Positions 35,129 to 42,694 are shown, counted from the stretch's first letter. The stretch: DNA of 64,000 bases from Patescibacteria group bacterium (GCA_041661625.1 JBAZUB010000001.1:434001-498000), one strand, 5' to 3'. Numbers and translations: made by a program. Notes: generated from the sequence alone by a model not told the origin.

Positions 35129-35579
35129 CGTCGCCTCCGCTAAAATTATAAACGCTGTTTGTATTCTGAACCTGCTGGGAATTGACGGTCGCATTCAAGG
35201 CGCCAATCAGCAACTGCCGTAAATCACGGTCAGCCATACCGGAATGCATCGTGCCCCGACCGCCTTTGGTATCGTAACCTTGGGTCGCGTCACGGCCGCA
35301 GTATTGGACAATGCCCGCCACACCGCCCGGATGGCTATTCAGATACCCAGTCACGTTATACACACTACCATTCATGATCAGCCAGCAGTCGGACCGGTCG
35401 CCATGTTTAAGCACCTCGGCAGTCGTCAACGCAACGGTGTTATCAGACAGGTTCGATAAGGCCTGGGTATTACCAACCGCAGGATTGGCCTTTTTGCCGG
35501 AATACTGGCCAGCGTAGTAGCCGGCAAGGATCAATACGGCAATCACCCCGACGATTCCAAAATAAAGTTCTTTTTTCAT
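35121..35579 (-). CDS. Membrane-anchored cytochrome b5-like haem-binding protein
   Basis: 152 residues. A membrane anchor (YFGIVGVIAVLILAGYYAGQ) is followed by a spacer and a cytochrome b5-like domain at about 50-130. The first axial ligand motif HPGG is present (VTGYLNSHPGGVAGIVQYCG), with the second histidine likely in GTMHSGMAD. TTAEVLKHGDRSDCWLIMNG is the typical domain start. The domain should face outside, unlike most eukaryotic b5. It precedes and overlaps the two-helix membrane gene. A one-electron carrier at the membrane is the natural reading; the partner is unknown. Confidence 0.88.
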   Translation of the reverse strand: MKKELYFGIVGVIAVLILAGYYAGQYSGKKANPAVGNTQALSNLSDNTVALTTAEVLKHGDRSDCWLIMNGSVYNVTGYLNSHPGGVAGIVQYCGRDATQGYDTKGGRGTMHSGMADRDLRQLLIGALNATVNSQQVQNTNSVYNFSGGDDD

Positions 35580-35610
35580 GCCTACAGTATATCAGATACC
35601 TCTTCAATGC

Positions 35611-35642
35611 CAAAACGCAGGCGGAGATATTTCCGCCTGCGT
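35611..35642 (-). terminator. Terminator after pnp
   Basis: An 11-bp perfect stem (ACGCAGGCGGA with its complement, 6-base loop) ending in TTTT on the minus strand, 30 bases after the pnp stop. It separates pnp from the cytochrome pair. Confidence 0.85.
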
Positions 35643-35672
35643 CGGTATAGCCGTGGATATGACGAGAGTTCT

Positions 35673-37946
35673 TTAGAAGAACCGTCCCCGCCGGTCGTTG
35701 TGACCGCCACCCCGGGGGCCGTTGCCGTGGAATCCACCCGAGTGTCCGAATGGCCGTCGGGGCCGGGCGGCATTGCGCGTCGCCGCGATTTCTTCCGCGG
35801 ACTTGCCGACCGCCTTGTGCGACAGGCTAATGCGGCCACGCTCCTTATCGACTTCCATGACTTTTACCTTTATCGTGTCGCCGACTTTGACCACCGAGCT
35901 TACGTCCGGTACGCGCTCCTCTGATAATTCGGATATGTGGACCATCCCATCTTTGCCGGGCATGAACTCAACAATGGCACCGATTTCCGCGCCGCTGTTT
36001 CGATCGGCCACAATCTGAGTCACCTTGCCCTCAAACTCTTCACCAATCTGGACATCGTAGGTCAGCTGTTTGATCCACTCAGTCGCCTTGTCCGACATTT
36101 CTGAGCTATGTGAAGTGATCATAATCAGACCATCATCCTCGATATCGATCTTGATCACGTCTTTACCGCCGCATTGATCAATAATTTCATTGATTGTCTC
36201 ACCGCCTTTGCCGATCACGTCGCGGATCTTAGCTGGATCAATTCTGATTGATGTAATACGCGGCGCATACTGTGACAATTCCGGTCGCGGCTCGGCGATC
36301 GACTCAGCCATCTTGGCCAATATGATATCGCGCGCCGATTTGGAGCGGACAAATGTCTGCTCACAGACTTCCATGGTCAAGCCGCTGTTTTTGATATCCA
36401 GCTGAATGGCCGTGATACCGTCTTTGGTGCCGGTAATTTTGAAATCCATTTCACCGACATGATCTTCCATGCCCTGGATATCGGTCAACAGCACGAACTT
36501 ACCCGTAGCCTCATCGGTCATTAGACCCGTGGAAATACCGGCTACCGGCTTGGTGATCGGCACGCCCGCGTCCATCAGAGCCAGCGTTGACCCGCAGGTC
36601 GAAGCCATTGAAGATGATCCGTTGGACGACAGCACCTCTGATACCACCCTAATCGTGTAGGGAAACGCTTCCTTGTCCGGCAGTACCGGCACTAGGGCTT
36701 TTTCAGCCAGCGCGCCATGTCCAATCTCCCGGCGTCCGGGGCCGCGCAATGGCGCCACTTCACCCACCGAGAAGCCGGGGAAGTTATAGTGGTGCATATA
36801 GCGTTTCTTGCCACTCTCTTCCATCGTATCGAGTACCAGCTCATCACCGGGACTGCCCAGCGTTACAATCGAGAGTACCTGCGTTTCACCGCGCTGGAAC
36901 AAGCCCGAACCGTGCGTCCGCGGCAGCAATCCAACTTCAGCGGTTAGCGTGCGGATTTCGTCCGGCTTCCGACCGTCGGCGCGGACGCCGGTATCTAGCA
37001 CCCGGCGGCGGACTGACTCATCCATCAGATGTTCGAATATCGCCGGCGCTTTCAAACGCAGCTCCTTGCTGACGTTATTATCGCTCTTGAGCTGTTCATC
37101 AAGCTCGGCCAACGCGGCTGTCTTGGCTTCAGCCCGCGCGGTCTTTTCTGTCATGTCCAATATGGCCTGGACTTTTGGTGCGGCGAATTCTGTTACTTTC
37201 TTATTCAGGAGTTCCGCGGCCTGTTTTTCTTCATCAGTCGGTTCGGGAACGGCGATTTTCGGCACACCCAGATCTTTTTGCACCGTGCTGATCAGTTCAA
37301 GTATTTTCTTGATGTGCTTCTGGCCAAATTTCAAACCATCGATTACCACATTTTCGGGTACTTCTTTGGCGCCGGCCTCCAGCATTACTATCTTGTCGGT
37401 ATTGCCAACCACTACCAGGTCGAGAATAGACTTTTCGCGAGCCTCGTAGGTTGGGTTCAGCACCCATTCGCCATTGATCTGGCCTACCCGAACACCGGCC
37501 ACGGGACCGGCCCAGGGGATGCGGGAAATACTCAGGGCGCATGAAGCGGCAATCAAGCCCGGCAGATCGGAATCGTTTTCCTGATCGACCGACAGACAGG
37601 TGATAACCACCTGAACATCATTGCGAATTGTTTCATTGAAGAACGGACGGATGGAACGATCCACCAATCGAGACGTCAAAATCGCCTCATCGGTCGGTCG
37701 GCCCTCGCGCTTGATGAAGCGGGAACCCTTGATTTTACCGGCCGCGTAGAGACGCTCTTCGTAATCGACTAGCAGCGGGAAGTAATCAATTCCTTCGCGC
37801 TGTTTGCTGCTCATAACGGCGGTGGCGAGTACGACGGTGTCGCCGTACCGAACCGTGCAGGCGCCGTCGGCCTGTCCGGCAAAACGACCGACCTCGATGG
37901 TCAGTTTCTTGCCACCGATTTCGGTTTCGAACTGTTTCACTGGCAT
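35673..37946 (-). CDS. pnp: Polyribonucleotide nucleotidyltransferase (PNPase)
   Basis: Phosphorolytic 3'-5' exoribonuclease central to mRNA decay. The 757 residues hold two RNase PH domains (first GACTVRYGDTVVLATAVMSS-like; second with RTHGSGLFQRGETQVLSIVT), the linking helical domain, KH (RIDPAKIRDVIGKGGETINE), S1 (GEEFEGKVTQIVADRNSGAE), and a Gly/Arg/His-rich tail (GGFHGNGPRGGGHNDRRG). The FQRGETQ and DLDAS-region active-site blocks are in place. A strong leader hairpin lies directly upstream, as expected for an autoregulated pnp. Downstream of rpsO and a NYN gene, as in the widespread rpsO-pnp arrangement. Confidence 0.97.
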   Translation of the reverse strand: MPVKQFETEIGGKKLTIEVGRFAGQADGACTVRYGDTVVLATAVMSSKQREGIDYFPLLVDYEERLYAAGKIKGSRFIKREGRPTDEAILTSRLVDRSIRPFFNETIRNDVQVVITCLSVDQENDSDLPGLIAASCALSISRIPWAGPVAGVRVGQINGEWVLNPTYEAREKSILDLVVVGNTDKIVMLEAGAKEVPENVVIDGLKFGQKHIKKILELISTVQKDLGVPKIAVPEPTDEEKQAAELLNKKVTEFAAPKVQAILDMTEKTARAEAKTAALAELDEQLKSDNNVSKELRLKAPAIFEHLMDESVRRRVLDTGVRADGRKPDEIRTLTAEVGLLPRTHGSGLFQRGETQVLSIVTLGSPGDELVLDTMEESGKKRYMHHYNFPGFSVGEVAPLRGPGRREIGHGALAEKALVPVLPDKEAFPYTIRVVSEVLSSNGSSSMASTCGSTLALMDAGVPITKPVAGISTGLMTDEATGKFVLLTDIQGMEDHVGEMDFKITGTKDGITAIQLDIKNSGLTMEVCEQTFVRSKSARDIILAKMAESIAEPRPELSQYAPRITSIRIDPAKIRDVIGKGGETINEIIDQCGGKDVIKIDIEDDGLIMITSHSSEMSDKATEWIKQLTYDVQIGEEFEGKVTQIVADRNSGAEIGAIVEFMPGKDGMVHISELSEERVPDVSSVVKVGDTIKVKVMEVDKERGRISLSHKAVGKSAEEIAATRNAARPRRPFGHSGGFHGNGPRGGGHNDRRGRFF

Positions 37947-37964
37947 AACTGTGTTTCCTTGTGC

Positions 37965-38026
37965 CTGGCCTTCAGACTCCAGACTTCCACGATCGTGGGT
38001 AAAAAGTCTGTCGGTCTGCCGGCCAG
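37965..38026 (-). promoter_or_regulatory. Long leader hairpin before pnp
   Basis: A long imperfect stem: CTGGCC with GGCCAG, CAGAC with GTCTG, AGACT with AGTCT, and CCAC with GTGG, closing on GATC. It fills the 95-base NYN-pnp gap. In Escherichia coli PNPase represses itself through an RNase III-cut leader hairpin, and this could act the same way; that is inferred from position and shape. Confidence 0.6.
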
Positions 38027-38041
38027 AGCGTTAATTATGAC

Positions 38042-38668
38042 TTACTTAATTGATAAGCTGTTTTGATTGTCTCGGCTGCCATTATCCCGCTGACCATTTG
38101 GCGCTGTATCAATAGGTTGATGCCGATTTTTCGAACGCATGGGATTGACCAAACGGCGCAGGCTGAAATTGCTCTTGATCAGATATTTATCCTCATCGGC
38201 GCACAGATCGGTAAATTCATCGCATGATTCCATCAGGCGGGATGAAGATGATCGGCTGAAGGCCACCACCTCGACTTGCTGGCCGTTATAGCGCAGATAC
38301 TCCACCAACGGAATGAAATCACCGTCGCCGCTCACCAGTACAACCGAGTCCAGCTTTGGTGCCAGACGAATCGCGTCAATGGCAATGCCGACATCCCAGT
38401 CGCCCTTTTTCTGGCCGCCGTAAAATACTTGCAGATCTTTGCTCCGAACCTCGAAGCCCTGCTTGCTGAGCGCGTCAAAGAAGCTTTGCTCCTCCGGCGC
38501 TTCGGCTCGAATAACATACGCGAAAGCCCGGATCAGCTTGCGTCCGGCAATAGCGGTTTCCAATATTTTTCCGAAGTTGACCTTGGCTTGATAAATGTTC
38601 TTGGCCGAGTAATACATATTCTGGACATCTACGAAGACGCCCACTCTTTGTTCAGTGTGCTGGATCAT
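38042..38668 (-). CDS. NYN domain (LabA/DUF88 family) putative ribonuclease
   Basis: 208 residues with a PIN-like NYN fold. GVFVDVQNMYYSAKN carries the first acidic residue, KKGDWDVGIAIDAIRLA the second, and VVLVSGDGDFIPLVEYLR the third (SGDGDF). QQVEVVAFSRSSSSRLMESC and a basic tail follow. Such proteins are thought to be metal-dependent RNases. The ATG overlaps the rpsO stop by one base (TAATG), so translation is coupled, and pnp follows 95 bases later. This places a putative endonuclease between S15 and PNPase. Confidence 0.9.
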   Translation of the reverse strand: MIQHTEQRVGVFVDVQNMYYSAKNIYQAKVNFGKILETAIAGRKLIRAFAYVIRAEAPEEQSFFDALSKQGFEVRSKDLQVFYGGQKKGDWDVGIAIDAIRLAPKLDSVVLVSGDGDFIPLVEYLRYNGQQVEVVAFSRSSSSRLMESCDEFTDLCADEDKYLIKSNFSLRRLVNPMRSKNRHQPIDTAPNGQRDNGSRDNQNSLSIK

Positions 38669-38937
38669 TATTTTTTGAGCTTGAGTTTCTTAATCAGCGA
38701 CAGATAGCTCTCGTTGTTCTCTTTTTCGAGATACTTGAGCAACCGGCGACGCTGTCCCACCTTGCGGAGCAACCCGCGACGTGAGGAAAAGTCTTTCTTG
38801 TGGAGCTTGAGATGTTCGGTCAACTGAAGGATCTCTTCAGTTAAAATCGCTACCTGCACTTCAGATGAGCCGGTGTCCTTGGCGTGCGTCTTGAACTTCT
38901 GGATCAGCTCCTCCTTTTTGGCTTTGTCGATTGGCAT
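38668..38937 (-). CDS. rpsO: 30S ribosomal protein S15
   Basis: Binds the 16S rRNA central domain three-way junction early in 30S assembly. The 89 residues match the usual length: KFKTHAKDTGSSEVQVAILT, the LTEHLKLHKKDFSSRRGLLR rRNA-binding loop, and GQRRRLLKYLEKEN. The ATG at 38935-38937 (MPIDKAKKEE) follows an AAGGAC ribosome site; the longer frame is not used. It leads the rpsO-NYN-pnp operon. Confidence 0.97.
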   Translation of the reverse strand: MPIDKAKKEELIQKFKTHAKDTGSSEVQVAILTEEILQLTEHLKLHKKDFSSRRGLLRKVGQRRRLLKYLEKENNESYLSLIKKLKLKK

Positions 38938-39021
38938 AACGTCCTTTCTGGGTCCGCGGTGTCCGAGTAGGGTCTGTTCTGGCCCAACCAAGCCACCGTA
39001 TAAATGATAATATCACCCAGC

Positions 39022-39050
39022 ACAGTACCACGTACGCTTAATTGTGTCAA
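39022..39050 (-). promoter_or_regulatory. Probable promoter of the rpsO-NYN-pnp operon
   Basis: TTGACA, 17-base spacer, TACTGT on the minus strand, giving a leader of about 75 bases before rpsO. The leader could hold an S15 autoregulatory fold, but none is obvious by eye. Confidence 0.6.
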
Positions 39051-39078
39051 TTTTGCTACGATGAGCGTTTTTCCCACC

Positions 39079-39124
39079 CGTCATTGCGAGCCCGACGAGT
39101 ATTCGAGGAGAGCGAAGCAATCCC
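39079..39124. repeat. CGTCATTGCGAG...GAAGCAATCCC interspersed repeat
   Basis: One copy of a palindrome-like repeat unit with the ends CGTCATTGCGAG and GAAGCAATCCC. This unit is seen in intergenic regions of many unrelated bacteria, by general familiarity. It lies in the 370-base gap between rpsO and the XRE gene; the remaining sequence there holds the two opposing promoters and nothing else I can support. Confidence 0.65.
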
Positions 39125-39229
39125 ACTAAATAATGATAAATACTGAATGAAGGCACGACCCTCACGGCTGGTTCGATATCATCACATGTCGCCGGTCGAT
39201 TCACCTTTCATTTGATATTAATTCTTGTA

Positions 39230-39258
39230 TTGACAATAAAGGAAATATCATGTAAGAA
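39230..39258 (+). promoter_or_regulatory. Promoter of the XRE-type regulator gene
   Basis: TTGACA, 17-base spacer, TAAGAA, with TG immediately before the -10. Same layout as the promoters of the nearby orphan genes. Confidence 0.6.
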
Positions 39259-39306
39259 GTAGTCAACAGTTTCATGGTGGCTCTTTCCTTTAGAAAGGGG
39301 TGCTCG

Positions 39307-40419
39307 ATGTCAGTCATTGACGTGAAGAAGCTTCGTGGCAAGTTGGGCATTACCCAAGTCGAACTTGCCCAGCGGCTGGATGTGAATCTGCGTACCATCA
39401 CACGGTGGGAATCTGGATTGTCAAAACCGCGCGGTTCGTCACTGGCAGCGCTTAAACGGCTCGACAACGGAGCGTCGGGTACCAGAAAGACGTTTCCGCT
39501 ACTGCGTATCGGCATTTGCTGCGAGTTCAGCGATACCACGCTTCCCGTGCTGGGGGCGTTGGGGGATGCCTATGACAGGTTCGGCTGTCCGGTGGTGTTC
39601 GTGTCGCTTCCGTGGGACAATCGGATGCTCGACGCGCTGCTCATGGGATACGTTGACGTTGTGCTGTACAACGAGTGGTGTCTACGCAGATACGTCTGGG
39701 AGACGCTGAGCGCATTGCAGCAGGTATCTCCGTCATACGAATCTGGTGTCCCGTACATTGCGTTTTCGCTTCCGACGTGTCGCTTCGGCAGAGGGGATGA
39801 TCCGATCAGTCCCGATGACTTGTTGCGTACGCTCTGGGAACCAGAGACCGTGAAGATCGTACCACCGGCGGACTTGCATGAAACTATGCTGCTCGTCCGC
39901 GCTGGATGCCGCCGATCGCACGGTGATCTGCGTGAACTCGCAACACAGGATCACGCGTGTGACTGGCATCGTCAAACGGCGGGTCTGGGAGTCCGAGAGT
40001 TTCTTTCACCGCTTCCCGGGTGGGCCGATCGGCCGGTAGCCTACATCGGCGGCCAGGACCAGCGATCCCAGATCGAGTTGGCCGCAGTAAATGCGGAACG
40101 ACGGATCGTGTGGATGATCGACCCGCTTGCAGAACTGGGAGTTACTCCTCCGCTTGGGTTACGTCGCAATGCACTGATTGCATTCGGAAGGTCACCGACG
40201 CCGTTTATGGGCGAAGTTACAAGGGCGTACGAACTTGCCCGCTCTAACGTCTCGATTTCTGACGAGACGAGAGCTGAAGCGAAGCTCGAACTTGCCCGCT
40301 GGCGCCATCTTCATGGCTCCGGGCACGGTGAGACGTTTCGCTCGGTGAGCGAGGAAGTACACAAGACACTGCCACGAACGAGCGTCCTCTCGAAAGAACT
40401 TGGTCGTTGGCTCAACTGA
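39307..40419 (+). CDS. XRE-family HTH protein with a large C-terminal sensor-like domain
   Basis: 370 residues. Residues 1-55 are a clear XRE helix-turn-helix (KLRGKLGITQVELAQRLDVN, then TITRWESGLSKP). The remaining 310 have alternating strands and helices: LLRIGICCEFSDTTLPVLGA, then VVFVSLPWDNRMLDALLMGY and VDVVLYNEW. That is the pattern of a type 2 periplasmic-binding-protein or LysR effector fold. A ligand-sensing repressor is likely, but this combination is one I do not recognise. The ATG at 39307 follows AAAGGGG. Own promoter and own terminator; the targets may be the neighbouring orphan genes. Confidence 0.85.
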   Translation: MSVIDVKKLRGKLGITQVELAQRLDVNLRTITRWESGLSKPRGSSLAALKRLDNGASGTRKTFPLLRIGICCEFSDTTLPVLGALGDAYDRFGCPVVFVSLPWDNRMLDALLMGYVDVVLYNEWCLRRYVWETLSALQQVSPSYESGVPYIAFSLPTCRFGRGDDPISPDDLLRTLWEPETVKIVPPADLHETMLLVRAGCRRSHGDLRELATQDHACDWHRQTAGLGVREFLSPLPGWADRPVAYIGGQDQRSQIELAAVNAERRIVWMIDPLAELGVTPPLGLRRNALIAFGRSPTPFMGEVTRAYELARSNVSISDETRAEAKLELARWRHLHGSGHGETFRSVSEEVHKTLPRTSVLSKELGRWLN

Positions 40420-40428
40420 TCACACAAG

Positions 40429-40476
40429 GCTCTCTGCACACATTAGGACAACCTCTGTGCAAGGAGCTTTTTCTTA
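40429..40476 (+). terminator. Terminator of the XRE regulator gene
   Basis: A long stem (GCTC-C-TGCACA with TGTGCA-G-GAGC) followed by TTTTTCTT, starting 10 bases after the stop codon. Confidence 0.8.
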
Positions 40477-40578
40477 TTATACGGAAGCACTCTATGTCAT
40501 CTTTATTTCGCATTGTTAATTTTGAATTTTGAATTCTAAATTTTACATTTCTGTGATTGTGTCGTAAAATTATTCTAT

Positions 40579-41532
40579 ATGGCTCCACATCCGCTCCCCC
40601 AACTTATCCAGGACTTCCTCGACTATCTTGAGATCGAGCGTAATTGTAGTCTGGCCACGAAGCGCAACTACCAAGCGTACCTCAATCGTTTCGTGGAATG
40701 GTCAAAGCTAAAGACAGCCGAGTCAATCGATATCGACGCCGTCCGCAATTTTCGCCTGTGGCTCAACCGCCAGCAAAGCCAAAAGAAAGAAAATCTCAAA
40801 AAGAGCACGCAGAATTACTATTTGATCGCGCTCCGGGCATTTCTAAAATATCTGTCCAAGCGCGACATCAAGGCGCTGGCACCGGAAAAGATCGAACTGG
40901 CTAAGATGCCCGAGCGACAGGTCAGCTTCCTTGAAGGTGAGGATCTGGAACGATTGCTAGGTGCGCCTTCAAAATCAAATGAATCACCGATCATTCAAAA
41001 ACGGGACAAGGCAATCCTGGAACTATTTTTCTCCACCGGCCTGCGCGTCTCGGAACTGGCAAACCTAACCACCGATCAGATCAACCTCGTGAAGGATGAA
41101 TTTACAGTGCGGGGCAAGGGCAGCAAGTTGCGTCTGGTCTTCTTATCGAACCAGGCCAAGCACTGGCTAAAAGAGTATCTCGACGCGCGGCATGATGCTT
41201 CGTTGTCCGTGTTTATCCGCCACGACCGCGCCGCTCAAACAGGACAGCAGGAGCCGCTCACGCCCAGAAGCATCCAGCGCCTGGTGCAGAAATACGCCAA
41301 GTCGGTCGGCATCACCAAGCGGATCACCCCGCACGCTCTGCGCCATTCATATGCCACCGATTTATTAACCGGCGGCGCTGACATCCGTTCGGTCCAATCG
41401 CTACTCGGGCATTCCTCTATCACCACCACGCAAATCTATACCCATATCACGAACCAGCAATTGCGCGACGTGTACAAATCATTTCACGACCGCAAGCGCA
41501 AGCCATCAAAATCAGTTGACTCTGCGAAGTAA
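40579..41532 (+). CDS. Tyrosine recombinase of the XerC/XerD type
   Basis: Site-specific recombinase, 317 residues. The N-terminal SAM-like domain starts LIQDFLDYLEIERNCSLATK. The catalytic domain shows the first Arg in FFSTGLRVSELANL, the HxLRH box in TPHALRHSYATDLL, the histidine in LLGHSSITTTQ, and the nucleophile in IYTH. The length suits chromosome dimer resolution by a single-recombinase (XerA/XerH-like) system, or an integrase. The ATG is preceded by AT-rich sequence. tRNA-Arg lies 100 bases downstream, and its promoter lies inside the end of this gene. No phage or element genes flank it. Confidence 0.92.
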   Translation: MAPHPLPQLIQDFLDYLEIERNCSLATKRNYQAYLNRFVEWSKLKTAESIDIDAVRNFRLWLNRQQSQKKENLKKSTQNYYLIALRAFLKYLSKRDIKALAPEKIELAKMPERQVSFLEGEDLERLLGAPSKSNESPIIQKRDKAILELFFSTGLRVSELANLTTDQINLVKDEFTVRGKGSKLRLVFLSNQAKHWLKEYLDARHDASLSVFIRHDRAAQTGQQEPLTPRSIQRLVQKYAKSVGITKRITPHALRHSYATDLLTGGADIRSVQSLLGHSSITTTQIYTHITNQQLRDVYKSFHDRKRKPSKSVDSAK

Positions 41533-41544
41533 ACATCGTATTGT
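41516..41544 (+). promoter_or_regulatory. Promoter of the tRNA-Arg unit
   Basis: TTGACT, 17-base spacer, TATTGT. It overlaps the last codons of the recombinase gene and predicts a start near 41551, five bases before the split 5' tRNA copy. The transcript would therefore contain that copy, the real tRNA, and probably the 3' copy. Confidence 0.6.
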
Positions 41545-41555
41545 TCATAATTCGG

Positions 41556-41620
41556 GTCCCCATAGTTTCCGCTCAAGGCGAACCCCGAACTCTATGTGGT
41601 TCGGGGCAACGGATAGAACA
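41556..41620 (+). other. Split 5' half of a tRNA-Arg-like sequence with hairpin insert
   Basis: GTCCCCATAGTT (41556-41567) matches bases 1-12 of the tRNA-Arg below except one G-to-A change at position 7. About 39 bases are then inserted, containing the stem CCCCGAAC/GTTCGGGG (41583-41606). After that CAACGGATAGAACA (41607-41620) continues the tRNA D arm without mismatch. The insert therefore sits inside the D stem. The first 7 bases pair perfectly with 41798-41804 downstream. Confidence 0.85.
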
Positions 41621-41632
41621 ATTTTTTTACAT

Positions 41633-41707
41633 GTCCCCGTAGTTCAACGGATAGAACAGCAGCCTTCTAAGCTGCGGATAGAGGTCCGATTCCTCTCGGG
41701 GACACCA
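41633..41707 (+). tRNA. tRNA-Arg (anticodon TCT)
   Basis: Complete cloverleaf: acceptor GTCCCCG with CGGGGAC, D stem GTTC/GAAC, anticodon stem GCAGC/GCTGC with loop CTTCTAA (anticodon TCT, reads AGA), T arm AGAGG-TCCGATT-CCTCT, discriminator A and encoded CCA. 75 bases including CCA. The T loop starts TCC rather than TTC, a mild deviation. It lies between a 5' and a 3' split tRNA-like copy. Confidence 0.97.
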
Positions 41708-41725
41708 CAGACAACAACTTAACAC

Positions 41726-41808
41726 AGGTCCGATTTTCGAAGTCCCGCCTAGCGGGACGAAGATCCCGCACCGAGCGTAGCGAGGTTGCGGGGTTCCTGG
41801 GGACACCA
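41726..41808 (+). other. Split 3' half of a tRNA-Arg-like sequence with two hairpins
   Basis: AGGTCCGATT (41726-41735) equals the T-arm 5' side and loop of tRNA-Arg. About 60 inserted bases follow with two hairpins (GTCCCGC/GCGGGAC-type, then TCCCGCA.../...TGCGGGG). The copy resumes as CCTGGGGACACCA (41796-41808), giving an acceptor strand, discriminator A and CCA. TGGGGAC (41798-41804) is the exact complement of the 5' copy GTCCCCA, and both strands carry the same altered pair relative to the real tRNA. Confidence 0.85.
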
Positions 41809-41905
41809 GAACACCATTCTACTTACGTTATATTTTTCAATCGTATCTTGCCGACCGCGTCAGGGAATGTTTGTTTTAATAAGACTTTCATTATGTCAAA
41901 TTTGT

Positions 41906-41934
41906 TTGACTTTTTTATATTATAATGATAAACT
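41906..41934 (+). promoter_or_regulatory. Promoter of the small gene at 41974
   Basis: TTGACT, 17-base spacer, TAAACT. A TATAAT also lies within the spacer but has no -35 at a normal distance. Confidence 0.55.
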
Positions 41935-41973
41935 TGAATTGATCTGCCAGGGCGTTTAGAAGGAGGTTCGGTC

Positions 41974-42183
41974 ATGGGAAACGACACCTTAGTCGAACTG
42001 GATTGTGAGTGCTCGGACCGTAAATGCCGACTCAAGGTTACGGTTCCAACTGGTGAGGTGATCGAGCATCATCGGATCCAACATGTGCTGATTTCGAGTC
42101 AGTGTCAGCACAAACCGGAACCCGGGTTCAAGCTCGCCGCCCAGAAGGACGGCTACGCGTGGTACGAGGAGACTCGGGCGTGA
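41974..42183 (+). CDS. Small cysteine-containing protein, possible zinc binder
   Basis: 69 residues starting after an excellent AGAAGGAGG ribosome site. CECSDRKCRLKVTV near the N-terminus and SSQCQH in the middle give C-x-C-x4-C and C-x-H, a plausible zinc site. Small proteins opening with a CECSD..C motif are widespread in other bacteria, but their function is not known to me. Own promoter and a terminator-like hairpin after it, so it is an independent unit. Confidence 0.8.
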   Translation: MGNDTLVELDCECSDRKCRLKVTVPTGEVIEHHRIQHVLISSQCQHKPEPGFKLAAQKDGYAWYEETRA

Positions 42184-42212
42184 GGTCACTGGCTGCCCGT
42201 GGCTTCTCCTGA

Positions 42213-42250
42213 AGCGGTTTCGGGTTTCACCTGAGCCCGCTTTTCTATTT
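42213..42250 (+). terminator. Terminator-like hairpin after the gene at 41974
   Basis: CGGG/CCCG stem, with alternative AGCGG/CCGCT pairing, followed by TTTTCTATTT. It starts 30 bases after the stop codon. Confidence 0.5.
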
Positions 42251-42325
42251 GGCCAGCTTGCGTTAGGAATATTTCTAGAGGTAAAATATAGGGGTACAAT
42301 TCAAATATTTATTACCCCATTGGTT

Positions 42326-42616
42326 ATGTCTCGTGAAATAGAAATCCATCCTATTCAAGAAAACCTTTTCCCTACCGAACCGGCTAAATCGGGTTCGGAG
42401 CGTTCAGAAAAGCATGATGGAGAAGCGCCGGAGGTTGACCATATCAATCACCGAGTGAGACTTGAGGTGGAAGGCTACGTCCTAACCTGTGCCCTGCGTA
42501 ATGGTAAAATTAATATTGACGCGGTTGAAGGTACGGCGGACAAAAGAGATGTTCCAAGAGCTGTAATTGCCCGAGCCAAGAAATGGGCTGGGGGTATACT
42601 TCGAAAAGCAGCGTAG
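42326..42616 (+). CDS. Hypothetical small acidic protein
   Basis: 96 residues, no family recognised. The N-terminal half is polar and probably disordered (PTEPAKSGSERSEKHDGEAP). The C-terminal half has a strand pattern (VRLEVEGYVLTCALRNGKIN) and a short helix with RAVIARAKKWAGG. The ATG at 42326 is chosen over a TTG two codons upstream. Unlike its neighbours it has no strong ribosome site. A TTGCGT, 18-base spacer, TAAAAT promoter can be read at 42258-42287. Confidence 0.65.
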   Translation: MSREIEIHPIQENLFPTEPAKSGSERSEKHDGEAPEVDHINHRVRLEVEGYVLTCALRNGKINIDAVEGTADKRDVPRAVIARAKKWAGGILRKAA

Positions 42617-42665
42617 TTGGTAAAATATATTGTCAGTTTATTAGCGGGTAATGTGCCGCGGGGTC

Positions 42666-42694
42666 TTGCCTTCCGGCTGGTTTTATGGTTAGAT
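42666..42694 (+). promoter_or_regulatory. Possible promoter of the 42758-43257 gene pair
   Basis: TTGCCT, 17-base spacer, TTAGAT. The same type (TTGCTT, 17, TTAGAT, also with TGG before the -10) precedes the gene at 43394. Confidence 0.45.

Noticed and set aside
40579..41808. A simple integrative element using tRNA-Arg as attachment site for the Xer-like recombinase
   Set aside because: The duplicated tRNA halves lie within 50 bases of the tRNA and include a 5' half, there are no element genes between repeats, and the recombinase looks like a chromosomal Xer protein.
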